Shown here piece after piece: positions 24,004 to 31,800 of a stretch of 64,000 nucleotides of DNA (the first letter of the stretch is position 1; every line of letters starts with the position of its first letter). Position numbers and translations under genes: made by a program. The DNA is from Hydrogenophilus sp. (GTDB lineage Bacteria; Pseudomonadota; Gammaproteobacteria; Burkholderiales; Thiobacillaceae), in contig DYFK01000004.1 of assembly GCA_020725265.1 (NCBI GenBank), positions 139,152 through 203,151 of the forward strand, written 5' to 3'. The notes beneath the pieces were generated by a model. That model was not told the origin of the DNA. It made no database searches and saw nothing but the letters and a program-made list of their open reading frames with translations.

Positions 24004-25206
24004 ATGGTCAAACCCGTGAAAGCCGATGCCAGGCATGCCGGAACCAACGGTTTCCGGATGTCCGATTTCTCGCTCTCCCGACTTCTGGGCGGGATCACTC
24101 CGGAAAACTTCCTGGCCGAATACTGGCAGAAAAAGCCGTTGCTGGTACGCCAGGCCCTGCCCGGATTCGGCGACTGGCTGGACCGCCGGAGTCTGAGCGA
24201 GCTCGCGTGCAGCGACGACGCCGAAAGCCGCCTGGTGCGTTTTCAGCGCGGCCAATGTCTGCTCGAACACGGACCGTTCGAGCCCGAAGCCCTGCAGAAG
24301 CTGCCCAAGCGCAACTGGAGCCTGCTGGTATCCGGCGTCAATCATCTGCTGCCCGAGGCCGATCAACTGCTGCACCGCTTCAATTTCCTGCCGCACGCGC
24401 GGCTCGACGATCTCATGGTCAGCTTCGCGCCCCCTGGTGCCGGGGTCGGCCCGCATTTCGATTCCTACGATGTCTTCCTGATCCAGGGCCGCGGCCGGCG
24501 CCGCTGGGAAATCAGCGGCCAGACCGACCTGACCACGGTCGATGACGCGCCGCTGCGCATCCTGCGCGACTTCCAGGCCGAGCAGACCTGGGAGCTGGAA
24601 CCCGGCGACATGCTCTATCTGCCGCCGCGTTTCGCCCACAACGGCGTCGCCCTCACCGACTGCATGACCTGGTCGGTCGGTTTCCGGGCACCGGGCACAC
24701 GGGAAATCGTCGGCCAGTTCTTCAACTACCTCCAGGACCAGCACGGCCTCGGCGACGATACCGGCGAACGCTACGCCGACCCCGATCTCCGGCGTCCGGC
24801 GCACCCCGCCGAAATCCCCGCCGAACTGCTGCAATGGACCGAAAGGGCGATCCGCGAGATACGCTGGGACAAGGCTTTGATCACCGATTTTCTCGGCCGC
24901 TACCTCAGCGAACCCAAGGCGCACGTATTTTTCGACCCACCCTGCAAGCCCCTGGCCGCGCTGGCCTTCGGCAAATCCGCGGCCCGACGCGGCCTGGTGC
25001 TGGACGCGCGCAGCCAGTTGCTGTTCAGCGGCAAGGTCTTCTTCATGAATGGCGAACGCCTGGAAACGACAGCCCGACTGGTCACCCCGTTGCGAGCACT
25101 GGCCGACGACCGGAAACTGCCGCCATGCACGCTCGATCCGGATCTCCTCGGCCTGCTGCACACCTGGTATCAGGCCGGATATCTGCACCTTGGCGAGGAA
25201 CATTGA
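24004..25206 (+). CDS. JmjC/cupin ribosomal protein L16 arginine hydroxylase, RoxA (YcfD)-like
   Basis: 2-oxoglutarate/Fe(II) oxygenase of the YcfD group, which hydroxylates an arginine of ribosomal protein L16. ATG at 24004 is preferred because GGGGA lies 7 nt upstream; ATG at 24058 is an alternative that gives 382 residues, nearer the E. coli length. In the 400-residue product the iron ligands appear as H151-x-D153 in GPHFDSYD and H212 in PPRFAHNG. The N-terminal LLGGITPENFLAEYWQKKPLLVRQA block and the C-terminal winged-helix part are typical. Confidence 0.92.
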   Translation: MVKPVKADARHAGTNGFRMSDFSLSRLLGGITPENFLAEYWQKKPLLVRQALPGFGDWLDRRSLSELACSDDAESRLVRFQRGQCLLEHGPFEPEALQKLPKRNWSLLVSGVNHLLPEADQLLHRFNFLPHARLDDLMVSFAPPGAGVGPHFDSYDVFLIQGRGRRRWEISGQTDLTTVDDAPLRILRDFQAEQTWELEPGDMLYLPPRFAHNGVALTDCMTWSVGFRAPGTREIVGQFFNYLQDQHGLGDDTGERYADPDLRRPAHPAEIPAELLQWTERAIREIRWDKALITDFLGRYLSEPKAHVFFDPPCKPLAALAFGKSAARRGLVLDARSQLLFSGKVFFMNGERLETTARLVTPLRALADDRKLPPCTLDPDLLGLLHTWYQAGYLHLGEEH

Positions 25207-25268
25207 AGCCGGCGCGTCATCATGCATTGATCGCGCCATTCGGTACTGGCGAATATCTATCGTTTTGC

Positions 25269-25274
25269 TAATAT
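25269..25274 (+). promoter_or_regulatory. Possible -10 element for the small lipoprotein gene
   Basis: TAATAT preceded by TTGC, 85 nt before the ATG at 25359, in the AT-richer gap after the RoxA-type gene. The -35 region is weak. Offered as a candidate only. Confidence 0.3.
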
Positions 25275-25358
25275 GCTCGCCGTCGGCAAGTCCGCTTTCG
25301 TGAATGGCTCGTCGATTGGTTTTTCAACGTTGATCAACTTCTCGTAAGGAAATATCGA

Positions 25359-25577
25359 ATGAAATACTCCGTCCTGCTCGCTGCCCTGCTCGCCGTTTCC
25401 CTGACCGCTTGCGGCAAGAAAGAAGAAGCCCCCGTCGAACCGGCTCCGGCTCCCGAAGCCGCCGCCCCGGCTCCCGCCCCGGCTGAGCCCGCCATGGAAG
25501 AAGCCGCTCCCGCCGAAGGCGAAGGCGCTCCCGCCGAAGGCGCTCCCGCCGACGCTCCCGCTCCCGCCAGCAACTAA
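25359..25577 (+). CDS. Small Ala/Pro/Glu-rich lipoprotein
   Basis: A 72-residue product with a signal peptide and lipobox LTACGKK, then a low-complexity acidic tail built from Ala, Pro and Glu with repeated APAEG and PAPAP units. TAAGGAAA precedes ATG. It has its own strong terminator directly downstream and a separate upstream gap, so it is a single-gene transcript. No family is recognised; similar short lipoproteins with disordered tails are common and often abundant. Function unknown. Confidence 0.8.
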   Translation: MKYSVLLAALLAVSLTACGKKEEAPVEPAPAPEAAAPAPAPAEPAMEEAAPAEGEGAPAEGAPADAPAPASN

Positions 25578-25594
25578 TCGGCAAGCGGAACTCG

Positions 25595-25623
25595 AAAAAC
25601 CGGCCTTCGGGCCGGTTTTTTTT
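25595..25623 (+). terminator. Rho-independent terminator
   Basis: Perfect hairpin AACCGGCC-TTCG-GGCCGGTT with a stable TTCG loop, followed by eight T. It starts 18 nt after the small lipoprotein gene stop. Confidence 0.95.
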
Positions 25624-25723
25624 CGCCCACAGATATCGAGCCGCCGTCGAGCATCCGGACACACTGCCCGGCATTCCAACACTCCCACCTGGGTCATTCT
25701 CCGGAAGATCATGACAACCCATT

Positions 25724-25745
25724 GATTCATATGGACATATGAATC
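25724..25745. promoter_or_regulatory. Perfect 22-bp palindrome, operator-like
   Basis: GATTCATATG-GA-CATATGAATC: two perfect 10-bp arms with a 2-nt centre, 55 nt before the start of the PEP-CTERM-like gene. It is AT-rich in an otherwise GC-rich setting, and there is no T-run after it, so a protein-binding site is more likely than a terminator. The binding protein is not identifiable. Confidence 0.6.
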
Positions 25746-25799
25746 TGGCATGATGGATGCTCACAGCCTCACGGACAATCACCCGCCCCTGGAGCCGCC

Positions 25800-26621
25800 A
25801 TGCCCCGCATCGCCAGATCCCTGTTATTCACCGCAACCCTGCTCGCCGCCCCCGTTTCCCACGCCATCGTCGTCAATGGCGACCTCGCCGACTGGGGTTT
25901 GGGCAACAGCGGCAATGCCAACGACTGGATCCCCAATTCCGCGCTGGATATCCAGTACACGGTCGAGGATCAGACCGGTAACGCGGGCGTGCGCCTGTTC
26001 CCGGGCTGGGGCGGGCAGGCTTACGATGCGGAGGCGTTGTACGTCCACCTCGACTCCACCCACCTGTTCCTGGCGCTGGTGACCGGCCTGGCGCCCGACA
26101 CACCCGACAACCCCGCCGCCAACAGCTACGGACCGGGTGATTTCGCCCTCGACTTCGGTCGGAACGGCGTCTTCGAAATCGGCATCGAAACCACCGGCGC
26201 CAAAGCCGGTTCGGTGTACAGCGTCAGCCAATGGGCGTACGGGCTCTGGGATGTCAACGGCAACCAGACCAACGACCCCAACAAGGTCGACAAGGCCCAT
26301 CCGACCTCGATCCTGAACGGCTCCCTGCTGGGAACCGGCAGCCTCATCTACACCAGCAGCTGGATCACCAATCTGGGTGCCTACAAGAACGAAAGGCACT
26401 ACGTGATCGAAGCCGCCATCCCGCTCAACATCCTGGCCGGTTTCAGCGGCGAGTTCGACGTGCACTGGACCATGAATTGCGCCAACGACGCGATCTCGGT
26501 GGCATCTTATCTGCCGCCGCCGACGCCGGGTGACACCCCGGTATCGTCGCCGTCCACGCTGGCCCTGCTGCCGCTCGGTCTGGTCGGCCTGATGTCGCTG
26601 CGCCGGCGCAAGGCCGGTTGA
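25800..26621 (+). CDS. Exported protein with PEP-CTERM-like sorting tail
   Basis: The 273-residue product has a signal peptide (SLLFTATLLAAPVSHA) and a C-terminal tripartite tail: a Pro/Ser motif (PVSSPSTLALL), a hydrophobic helix and the basic end RRRKAG. This is the layout of PEP-CTERM proteins processed by exosortases, although the signature is SSPST rather than PEP. The body starts VVNGDLADWG and contains YDAEALYVHLDSTHLFLALVTG and FALDFGRNGVFEIGIETT, which resembles CBM9/DOMON-like beta-sandwich domains; that is inference. GGAG precedes ATG. It stands alone behind the palindrome at 25724-25745. No exosortase is encoded here. Confidence 0.8.
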   Translation: MPRIARSLLFTATLLAAPVSHAIVVNGDLADWGLGNSGNANDWIPNSALDIQYTVEDQTGNAGVRLFPGWGGQAYDAEALYVHLDSTHLFLALVTGLAPDTPDNPAANSYGPGDFALDFGRNGVFEIGIETTGAKAGSVYSVSQWAYGLWDVNGNQTNDPNKVDKAHPTSILNGSLLGTGSLIYTSSWITNLGAYKNERHYVIEAAIPLNILAGFSGEFDVHWTMNCANDAISVASYLPPPTPGDTPVSSPSTLALLPLGLVGLMSLRRRKAG

Positions 26622-26663
26622 TCCCGGCCCGCGACCTGGCCTGAGAAATGGCTTGGCAGCCTG

Positions 26664-27869
26664 TCAGGCGGCCAGCCACCTCCGCATCCGCTCGACCGCT
26701 TCGGCGATGCGCGTCAATGACGTGGTGTAGGCGAAGCGGACATGATGTTCGGCGCCATGCGCGCCGAAATCCGCGCCTGGCGTGATCGCCACGCCGGCCT
26801 CGACCAGCAACCGCTCGGCCAGGGTTTCGGCATCCAATCCCAACTCGGAAACATCGGCGTAGCAATAGAACGCCCCGCGCGGCTCGACCGCCACGCGAAA
26901 ACCCAACCCGGCAAGTGCCGGCAGCAGGAAATCCCTTCGGGCCTTCAGTTCCTCCTTGCGCGCGTTCAGGATCAACCGCGTATCGGGGGCCAGCGCCGCC
27001 AGCGCCGCGTGTTGCGCCGGCGTCGAAGCCGCCAGGAAGACGTTCTGCGCCAGCCGGTCGATCGCCGCCATCATGGTTGGCGGCGCCAGCAGCCAGCCGA
27101 GCCGCCAGCCGGTCATCAGGAAATACTTGGAAAAACTGTTGATGACGACGACATCGTCGCCGAGGCCGGCGGCCGAGTCCGGCGCCGCGTCGTAGACCAG
27201 TTCGTGATAGATCTCGTCGACCAGCAGCCAACCGCCACGGGCACGAACCAGTTCGTGGATGGCGCGCAATTCGCCGGCCTCGATCAGGGTGCCAGCCGGG
27301 TTGCCCGGATTGGCCACCAGCACCCCGCGCGTTCTCGGTCCCCAATGCCGCTCGACCAGTGCGGCGGTAAGCTGGTAGCCGGTTTCCGGCCCGACCGGCA
27401 CGCCGACACCGCGCGCCTCCACCAGCCGGGCGAAATGACGATTGCAGGGATAACCCGGATCGGTCATCAGCACTTCGTCACCCGGATCGAACAAGACCGC
27501 CATCGCCAGCAACAGGGCGCCGGAAGCCCCCGGCGTCACCGCCACCCGTCCGGCCTCGACGGCCACGTCATGGCGATCGCGGTAGTAATCGGCGATCGCC
27601 GCGCGCAGGGCCGGCAGGCCAAGCGCCGGTGTGTAATGGGTGTGCCCCGCCCGCAAGGCGGCGATACCGGCCTCGACGATGGCGTCCGGAGTCGGAAAAT
27701 CCGGCTCGCCGATCTCCAGATGCACGATGTCGCGCCCGGCCACCTCCAGTTCACGCGCGCGCGCCAGGATGGCCATGACCCGGAACGGCTCGATATCACC
27801 GGCTCGCGCCGCGACCGGACGACCGGCGCCGACAGGCCCGGCGTCAGAGATGCTGGTCGATGAATTCAC
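26664..27869 (-). CDS. Class I/II PLP-dependent aminotransferase
   Basis: Aspartate-aminotransferase-fold enzyme. GTG at 27869 gives 401 residues and places ARAGDIEPFRVMAILARA near residue 21, as in relatives; no ATG is available before that block. Conserved parts are HLEIGEPDFPTP, NPGNPAGT (about 188), VDEIYHELVY, and the PLP lysine K248 in SFSKYFLMTGWR. The start overlaps the thioredoxin gene by 26 nt. Its substrate cannot be fixed; aspartate or aromatic/alanine transamination is possible. Confidence 0.92.
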   Translation of the reverse strand: MNSSTSISDAGPVGAGRPVAARAGDIEPFRVMAILARARELEVAGRDIVHLEIGEPDFPTPDAIVEAGIAALRAGHTHYTPALGLPALRAAIADYYRDRHDVAVEAGRVAVTPGASGALLLAMAVLFDPGDEVLMTDPGYPCNRHFARLVEARGVGVPVGPETGYQLTAALVERHWGPRTRGVLVANPGNPAGTLIEAGELRAIHELVRARGGWLLVDEIYHELVYDAAPDSAAGLGDDVVVINSFSKYFLMTGWRLGWLLAPPTMMAAIDRLAQNVFLAASTPAQHAALAALAPDTRLILNARKEELKARRDFLLPALAGLGFRVAVEPRGAFYCYADVSELGLDAETLAERLLVEAGVAITPGADFGAHGAEHHVRFAYTTSLTRIAEAVERMRRWLAA

Positions 27870-28224
27870 GCACGAAGTGCTCGGGCTTGGCGCCGTGGAA
27901 ACGCGCGCGTTCCTCGCCATCCTTGAACAGCAGCACGGTTGGAAAGCCGCGCGCGCCATAACGTCCCGCCAGCTTCATGTTCTCGTCCTCGTCCACCTCC
28001 ACCTTGGCCAGGCGCACCTTGCCCTGGTATCCGGGCACCACGCGCGTCAGCACCGGCGTCAGAAAATGGCAGGGGCCGCACCAGTCGGCCCAAAGATCGA
28101 CCAGAACCAGATGTTCTCGGGACGCCTCGATCACGTCCTTCTCGAAATGATGGAGATCGGTATCGAAAATGCACTGGCCCTCGCAGGCCTGGTCATGCCG
28201 GTGATCGTGGTGTTGCAGGGTCAT
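27844..28224 (-). CDS. Thioredoxin-family protein with His-rich N-terminus
   Basis: A 126-residue thioredoxin fold with active site WCGPC (C49, C52), the cis-Pro in GFPTVLLF, and a leader of about 20 residues rich in His (HHDHRHDQACEGQC) that normal TrxA lacks. The leader adds two further cysteines, which could bind metal together with the histidines. It overlaps the mtfA-like gene by 32 nt upstream and the aminotransferase by 26 nt downstream. No signal peptide, so cytosolic. Confidence 0.9.
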   Translation of the reverse strand: MTLQHHDHRHDQACEGQCIFDTDLHHFEKDVIEASREHLVLVDLWADWCGPCHFLTPVLTRVVPGYQGKVRLAKVEVDEDENMKLAGRYGARGFPTVLLFKDGEERARFHGAKPEHFVREFIDQHL

Positions 28225-28993
28225 GTTGTAAGGACTCCAGTCGGACTAGCGGATCTTGCCGGTAGAACCGGCGCAATTGTTCATACACGGCCGGGTAGTC
28301 GGCCACCACCGCCTCCGGCCATTCAAAAAAGTATTCGGACAATACCGCGAAAAACTCGGCCGGACTCTCGGCCGCGTACGGGTCGATCGTGGTCTCCAGA
28401 TCGGCATCGACGCGCCGGCACAGATCGTCGTACGCCGCGCTGAACACCGACGCCCAGGCCGCCGCGTCCAGGTCCGCGCCCAGTGGCGGCCGGCCATTCG
28501 CGACACCGTCGCGCATATCCAGCTTGTGCGCGAACTCGTGGATGACCACGTTGTAACCCTGGCAATGGCCGGATTCAGCGACATCATCCAGCGACAGCAC
28601 CAGCGGACCGCCCTCCCAGGCCTCGCCACTCAACGGATGGCGGACCCGGTGGACCACGCCGAAATCATCGGTCACTTCCCGTTCCGGAACGAACTGGGCC
28701 GGATACAGAATGATCTCGCGCCAGCCGTCGTACCAACCATAACCCAGATGGAGGATGGGCAAGGCGGCCTGAAGCGCGATGGCGGCCAGCGTTTCGGCAT
28801 CCGGCGTGGCGCCGGCGGCGGGCGAGATCGTCTTGTCGGCGAGCAGCCGGACGCCGATTTCCACGAGCCGGTCGCGCTCGGCGGCGGACAGACCATGAAG
28901 GACCGGCAATTCCAGCGCGCGCGTCCACGCTGGATTTGACACATCGATCCGCGCGACACCGCTTGAAAAAAAGGAACGCAGCCATCCGTTCAT
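28193..28993 (-). CDS. MtfA-like zinc peptidase
   Basis: Member of the MtfA (DUF980) family; E. coli MtfA binds the Mlc repressor and has aminopeptidase activity. ATG at 28993 gives 266 residues; a TTG at 29032 would add 13. The zinc motif is HEFAH at residues 152-156 in NVVIHEFAHKLDMRDG, with GYGWYDGWREIILYP and ESPAEFFAVLSEYFFEWP also matching the family. First gene of a three-gene overlapping operon with the thioredoxin and aminotransferase. Confidence 0.88.
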   Translation of the reverse strand: MNGWLRSFFSSGVARIDVSNPAWTRALELPVLHGLSAAERDRLVEIGVRLLADKTISPAAGATPDAETLAAIALQAALPILHLGYGWYDGWREIILYPAQFVPEREVTDDFGVVHRVRHPLSGEAWEGGPLVLSLDDVAESGHCQGYNVVIHEFAHKLDMRDGVANGRPPLGADLDAAAWASVFSAAYDDLCRRVDADLETTIDPYAAESPAEFFAVLSEYFFEWPEAVVADYPAVYEQLRRFYRQDPLVRLESLQHDPATPRSPA

Positions 28994-29096
28994 GGGAAAA
29001 GCACAAGTGGCAAAAAGTGGTTTGAAATCCAAGAAAATGCCGGGAAAACACGATGAATCCAGCGTGAATCCGGTACTTTGGCATCACGGTCTCCGT

Positions 29097-29113
29097 TGAT
29101 TATCGAATAATCA
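29097..29113. promoter_or_regulatory. Operator-like inverted repeat in the mtfA/fimT divergent gap
   Basis: TGATTAT-CGA-ATAATCA: perfect 7-bp arms around 3 nt, AT-rich, between the divergent mtfA-like gene (start 28993) and the pilus operon (start 29213). It could serve either promoter. No binding protein can be named. Confidence 0.45.
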
Positions 29114-29212
29114 CCGCTCATGATGTCCGTTGTCGAATTACCCGCCCCCCCGGCTATGCTAACGGCGAACAGGATAAGGATGCGCGCGCGCAGCGCCAGG
29201 AGTCACCCCCAC

Positions 29213-29692
29213 ATGTCCATCCCCCGAATCCCGCCGGGCTTCACGCTGATCGAACTGCTGGTCGCGATGGCCATCGCGGCGATCATGCTGACGCTGGCGA
29301 TCCCGAGCTTCCAGGATTTCATCCTGCGCAGCCGGCTGACCAGCCACGCCAACGACCTCGTGCTGGCCATGGCATACGCGAAGAGCGAGGCGCTCAAACG
29401 CGGAACCAGTGTCCAGGTCTGCGCCAGCAGCAATGCCACCACCTGCACCGGCAATTGGGAAGACGGCTGGATTGTCATCACGGCGGGCAACGAAGTGCTC
29501 CAGGTCCGCGATGGTTTCCAGGACACCATCTGCGCCGACGCCAACACCATCAACTTCCGCAACACCGGCTATCCGGTGGCCGGCATCGTTTTCGACCTGT
29601 ACAACAGCCAGGGGGTCGCCGAAGGCCGCCGCATCACCGTCTCGCTTCAGGGACGGGCCACGACCACGCAACCCGCGACCGCATGCCCATGA
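29213..29692 (+). CDS. fimT: Minor pseudopilin FimT (GspH family), first gene of pilus operon
   Basis: Type IV pilus minor pilin that helps prime pilus assembly. ATG at 29213 with AGGAG upstream gives a 159-residue prepilin with a short leader MSIPRIPPG, cleavage before FTLIELLVAMAIAAIML and glutamate at mature position 5. The GspH domain follows with LVLAMAYAKSEALKRG. Cysteine pairs lie in the C-terminal domain. The prepilin peptidase that would cleave it is encoded at 47790-48647. Stop overlaps pilV as ATGA. Confidence 0.93.
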   Translation: MSIPRIPPGFTLIELLVAMAIAAIMLTLAIPSFQDFILRSRLTSHANDLVLAMAYAKSEALKRGTSVQVCASSNATTCTGNWEDGWIVITAGNEVLQVRDGFQDTICADANTINFRNTGYPVAGIVFDLYNSQGVAEGRRITVSLQGRATTTQPATACP

Positions 29693-30273
29693 CCTCATCG
29701 CGCGCCACACCCCTCCCCCGCCACGCACCCCGACAGCATGGCTTCTCGCTGATCGAGGTACTGGTCGCCGTTGTCGTGCTTTCGCTCGGGCTGCTCGGCC
29801 TGGCCGGCCTCCAGGCGGTCAGCCTGGGCAACAACCAGACCGCCCAGTACCGCTCCATCGCCACCCAGCAGGCTTACGACATGGCCGACCGGATCCGGGC
29901 CAACCTGACCGGCGTCGGCAACGGCAACTACGACAACCTGTCCGGCGCGCTGGCCACCGTGCTCGCCAGCGATCCGGCCTGTATCCACACCTCCGGTGGC
30001 TGCACCTCGGCCCAGGTCGCGACCACCGATTACGCGCAATGGCGCTGGAGCACCAGCAACCTGCTGCCGGATGGCGGCGGCACTATTCGCTGCATCGAAG
30101 GTCCGGCCGCCACCTGTGTCAGCAACGTCGCCAACTCGGCGAGGACGTACAACATCACGGTCACCTGGATCGAGAAAAACATGGGCGACACGGGGGCCAC
30201 ATCCTCCGATGCGAACTGCCCTGCCGGCACGCCGGCCAATACGCGTTGCTTCCTGACGGTGTTCACGCCATGA
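29689..30273 (+). CDS. pilV: Minor pilin PilV
   Basis: The 194-residue product has leader ending RQHG, then FSLIEVLVAVVVLSLGLLGLAGLQ, the PilV-type N-terminus, and the family block NNQTAQYRSIATQQAYDMADRIRAN. ATG at 29689 is chosen because it overlaps the fimT stop as ATGA; an ATG 6 nt upstream is also in frame. The C-terminal part has four cysteines. Stop overlaps pilW as ATGA. Confidence 0.94.
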   Translation: MTSSRATPLPRHAPRQHGFSLIEVLVAVVVLSLGLLGLAGLQAVSLGNNQTAQYRSIATQQAYDMADRIRANLTGVGNGNYDNLSGALATVLASDPACIHTSGGCTSAQVATTDYAQWRWSTSNLLPDGGGTIRCIEGPAATCVSNVANSARTYNITVTWIEKNMGDTGATSSDANCPAGTPANTRCFLTVFTP

Positions 30274-31142
30274 CCGCCTCCGTCCACCGCCCTCACGCCA
30301 GCATCCGTCGCCACGCGCCGACGAACGCCGCCCGCCAACGCCAGTCCGGTCTGACCGTGCTGGAGCTGATGATCGCCCTGAGCATCGGCCTGTTGCTGGT
30401 CGCCGGCATCGGCACCATCTTCGTCGGCAGCAGCCAGACCTACCGGGTGCAGGAAGATCAGGCCCGGATTCAGGAAGCCGGCCGCTACGCCATCGAAACC
30501 CTGGGCCGCAGCTTGCGTCAGGCCGGTTACTGGAACGTCCCGCTCGCGGTGGAGGACACTTCTTCCGGCACTCCGCCGGCGGTCAGCTTTGGCGGCACCC
30601 CGCTGGGCGGCGCCAAGGGCGACCCCGGCGACGCGACCGCCACGCCGCCCATTCCCGCCACCGACGAACGCATCACCGTGCAATACGACTGGACGGCGGG
30701 CCATCGTGATTGCGAGAACAACACCGGCGCGGCCGGCGATCTGGTCCAGGAAAGCTACAGCCTCAACGGTGGCGCCCTGCGTTGCGACGGCGAGATCACC
30801 GCCGCTCCGGGAGCGCCCGGAGCCGGCTCGGTGCTGATCGACAACGTCGAGGACATGCGCATCCTCTACGGTCTCGACACCACCGGCGACCAGGCCGCCA
30901 ATCGCTATGTGGACGCCGGTAACGTGGCCAACTGGAATCAGGTCGTCAGCGTACGCGCCTGCCTGCTGATCCGGTCTCCCAATATCGGCATCACCACCGC
31001 CGCCCAACGCTATCTCAACTGCGCCGGCGCGCTCGGCCAGGACACCACCGCCACGGCCTTCACCACCGCCGCCGACAGCCGGCTGCGCCGCGCCTTTGTC
31101 GCCACCTTCAACCTGCGCAACCGCGTCAACACGATGCCATGA
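30270..31142 (+). CDS. pilW: Minor pilin PilW
   Basis: The 290-residue product has a long 30-residue leader with several Arg and His, then QSG-LTVLELMIALSIGLLLVAGIGTIFVGSSQTYRVQEDQARIQEAGRYA, where the first part is the prepilin helix and the latter the PilW signature. ATGA overlaps at both ends. The unusually long leader is noted; an internal start is not obvious. Confidence 0.93.
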   Translation: MTASVHRPHASIRRHAPTNAARQRQSGLTVLELMIALSIGLLLVAGIGTIFVGSSQTYRVQEDQARIQEAGRYAIETLGRSLRQAGYWNVPLAVEDTSSGTPPAVSFGGTPLGGAKGDPGDATATPPIPATDERITVQYDWTAGHRDCENNTGAAGDLVQESYSLNGGALRCDGEITAAPGAPGAGSVLIDNVEDMRILYGLDTTGDQAANRYVDAGNVANWNQVVSVRACLLIRSPNIGITTAAQRYLNCAGALGQDTTATAFTTAADSRLRRAFVATFNLRNRVNTMP

Positions 31143-31780
31143 GCGTGATGAACCTCCCACTCCCGCCCACGTCGGTCGGCCGTCGCCAACACGGCGCGGC
31201 GCTCATCACCGGCTTGATCTTCATCGTCGTGCTGAGCATGATCGGCATCACCGCCGCGCGCATGTCGACCCTGGAAGAACGCATGTCCGGCAACCTGCGC
31301 GACCGCTCCCTCGCCATGCAGGCGGCCGAACGCGCGCTGCGTGACGCCGAGCGCGACATCCGCGGCCTGGGCACGCGGTCGCCCAACATCTCCGGCCTCG
31401 GCAACTTCGCCGTCGAATGCAACGGCGACGGCACGCTGGCCACCGATGACGACGGCCTGTGCTACCGCCCCGGCAACGTTCCCACCCTTTCCACCACCAC
31501 CATCAGTTGGTCCGCCTTCACCTATGGCGGCGTCAACCATGTCGCCTTCAGTATCAACATGTCGGCCGCCAACACCCCCAGCGTCACGTATGGCCAGTTC
31601 ACCGGCGCGACCGCGATCACCGGCGTCTCCACCCAGCCACGCTACATCATCGAGGGCGTCGAACGCTATTGCTGGGGCGCGTGCAGCGGCAGCAAGAGCG
31701 CCGGCTACCGGATCACCGTGCGCGCGGTCGGCATGAACCCGAACACCGTGGTCTGGTTGCAGGAAGTATTCAGGCCCTGA
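31139..31780 (+). CDS. pilX: Minor pilin PilX
   Basis: The 213-residue product has QHGAALITGLIFIVVLSMIGITAARM, the PilX-type N-terminus in which Glu5 is absent and replaced by a small/polar residue, followed by LEERMSGNLRDRSLAMQAAERALRDAE, a strong PilX signature. ATGA overlap with pilW. The stop is followed 20 nt later by pilY1. Confidence 0.93.
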   Translation: MSVMNLPLPPTSVGRRQHGAALITGLIFIVVLSMIGITAARMSTLEERMSGNLRDRSLAMQAAERALRDAERDIRGLGTRSPNISGLGNFAVECNGDGTLATDDDGLCYRPGNVPTLSTTTISWSAFTYGGVNHVAFSINMSAANTPSVTYGQFTGATAITGVSTQPRYIIEGVERYCWGACSGSKSAGYRITVRAVGMNPNTVVWLQEVFRP

Positions 31781-31800
31781 GAGGCCAAATGGAGGTTCCC

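Noticed and set aside
24006..24011. TTGACC as the -35 of bcp on the minus strand
   Set aside because: It lies only 13 nt from the TATAAT, too short for a sigma-70 promoter.
26650..26670. GCAGCCTGTCAGGC at the end of the aminotransferase region, resembling the MITE end
   Set aside because: Only about 10 bases match the inverted repeat at 40234 and there is no partner arm, so it is probably chance.
29070..29110. Possible sigma-54 promoter (TTTGGCATCACGG) before the minor-pilin operon
   Set aside because: The GG and GC elements are not at the required 10-nt spacing.
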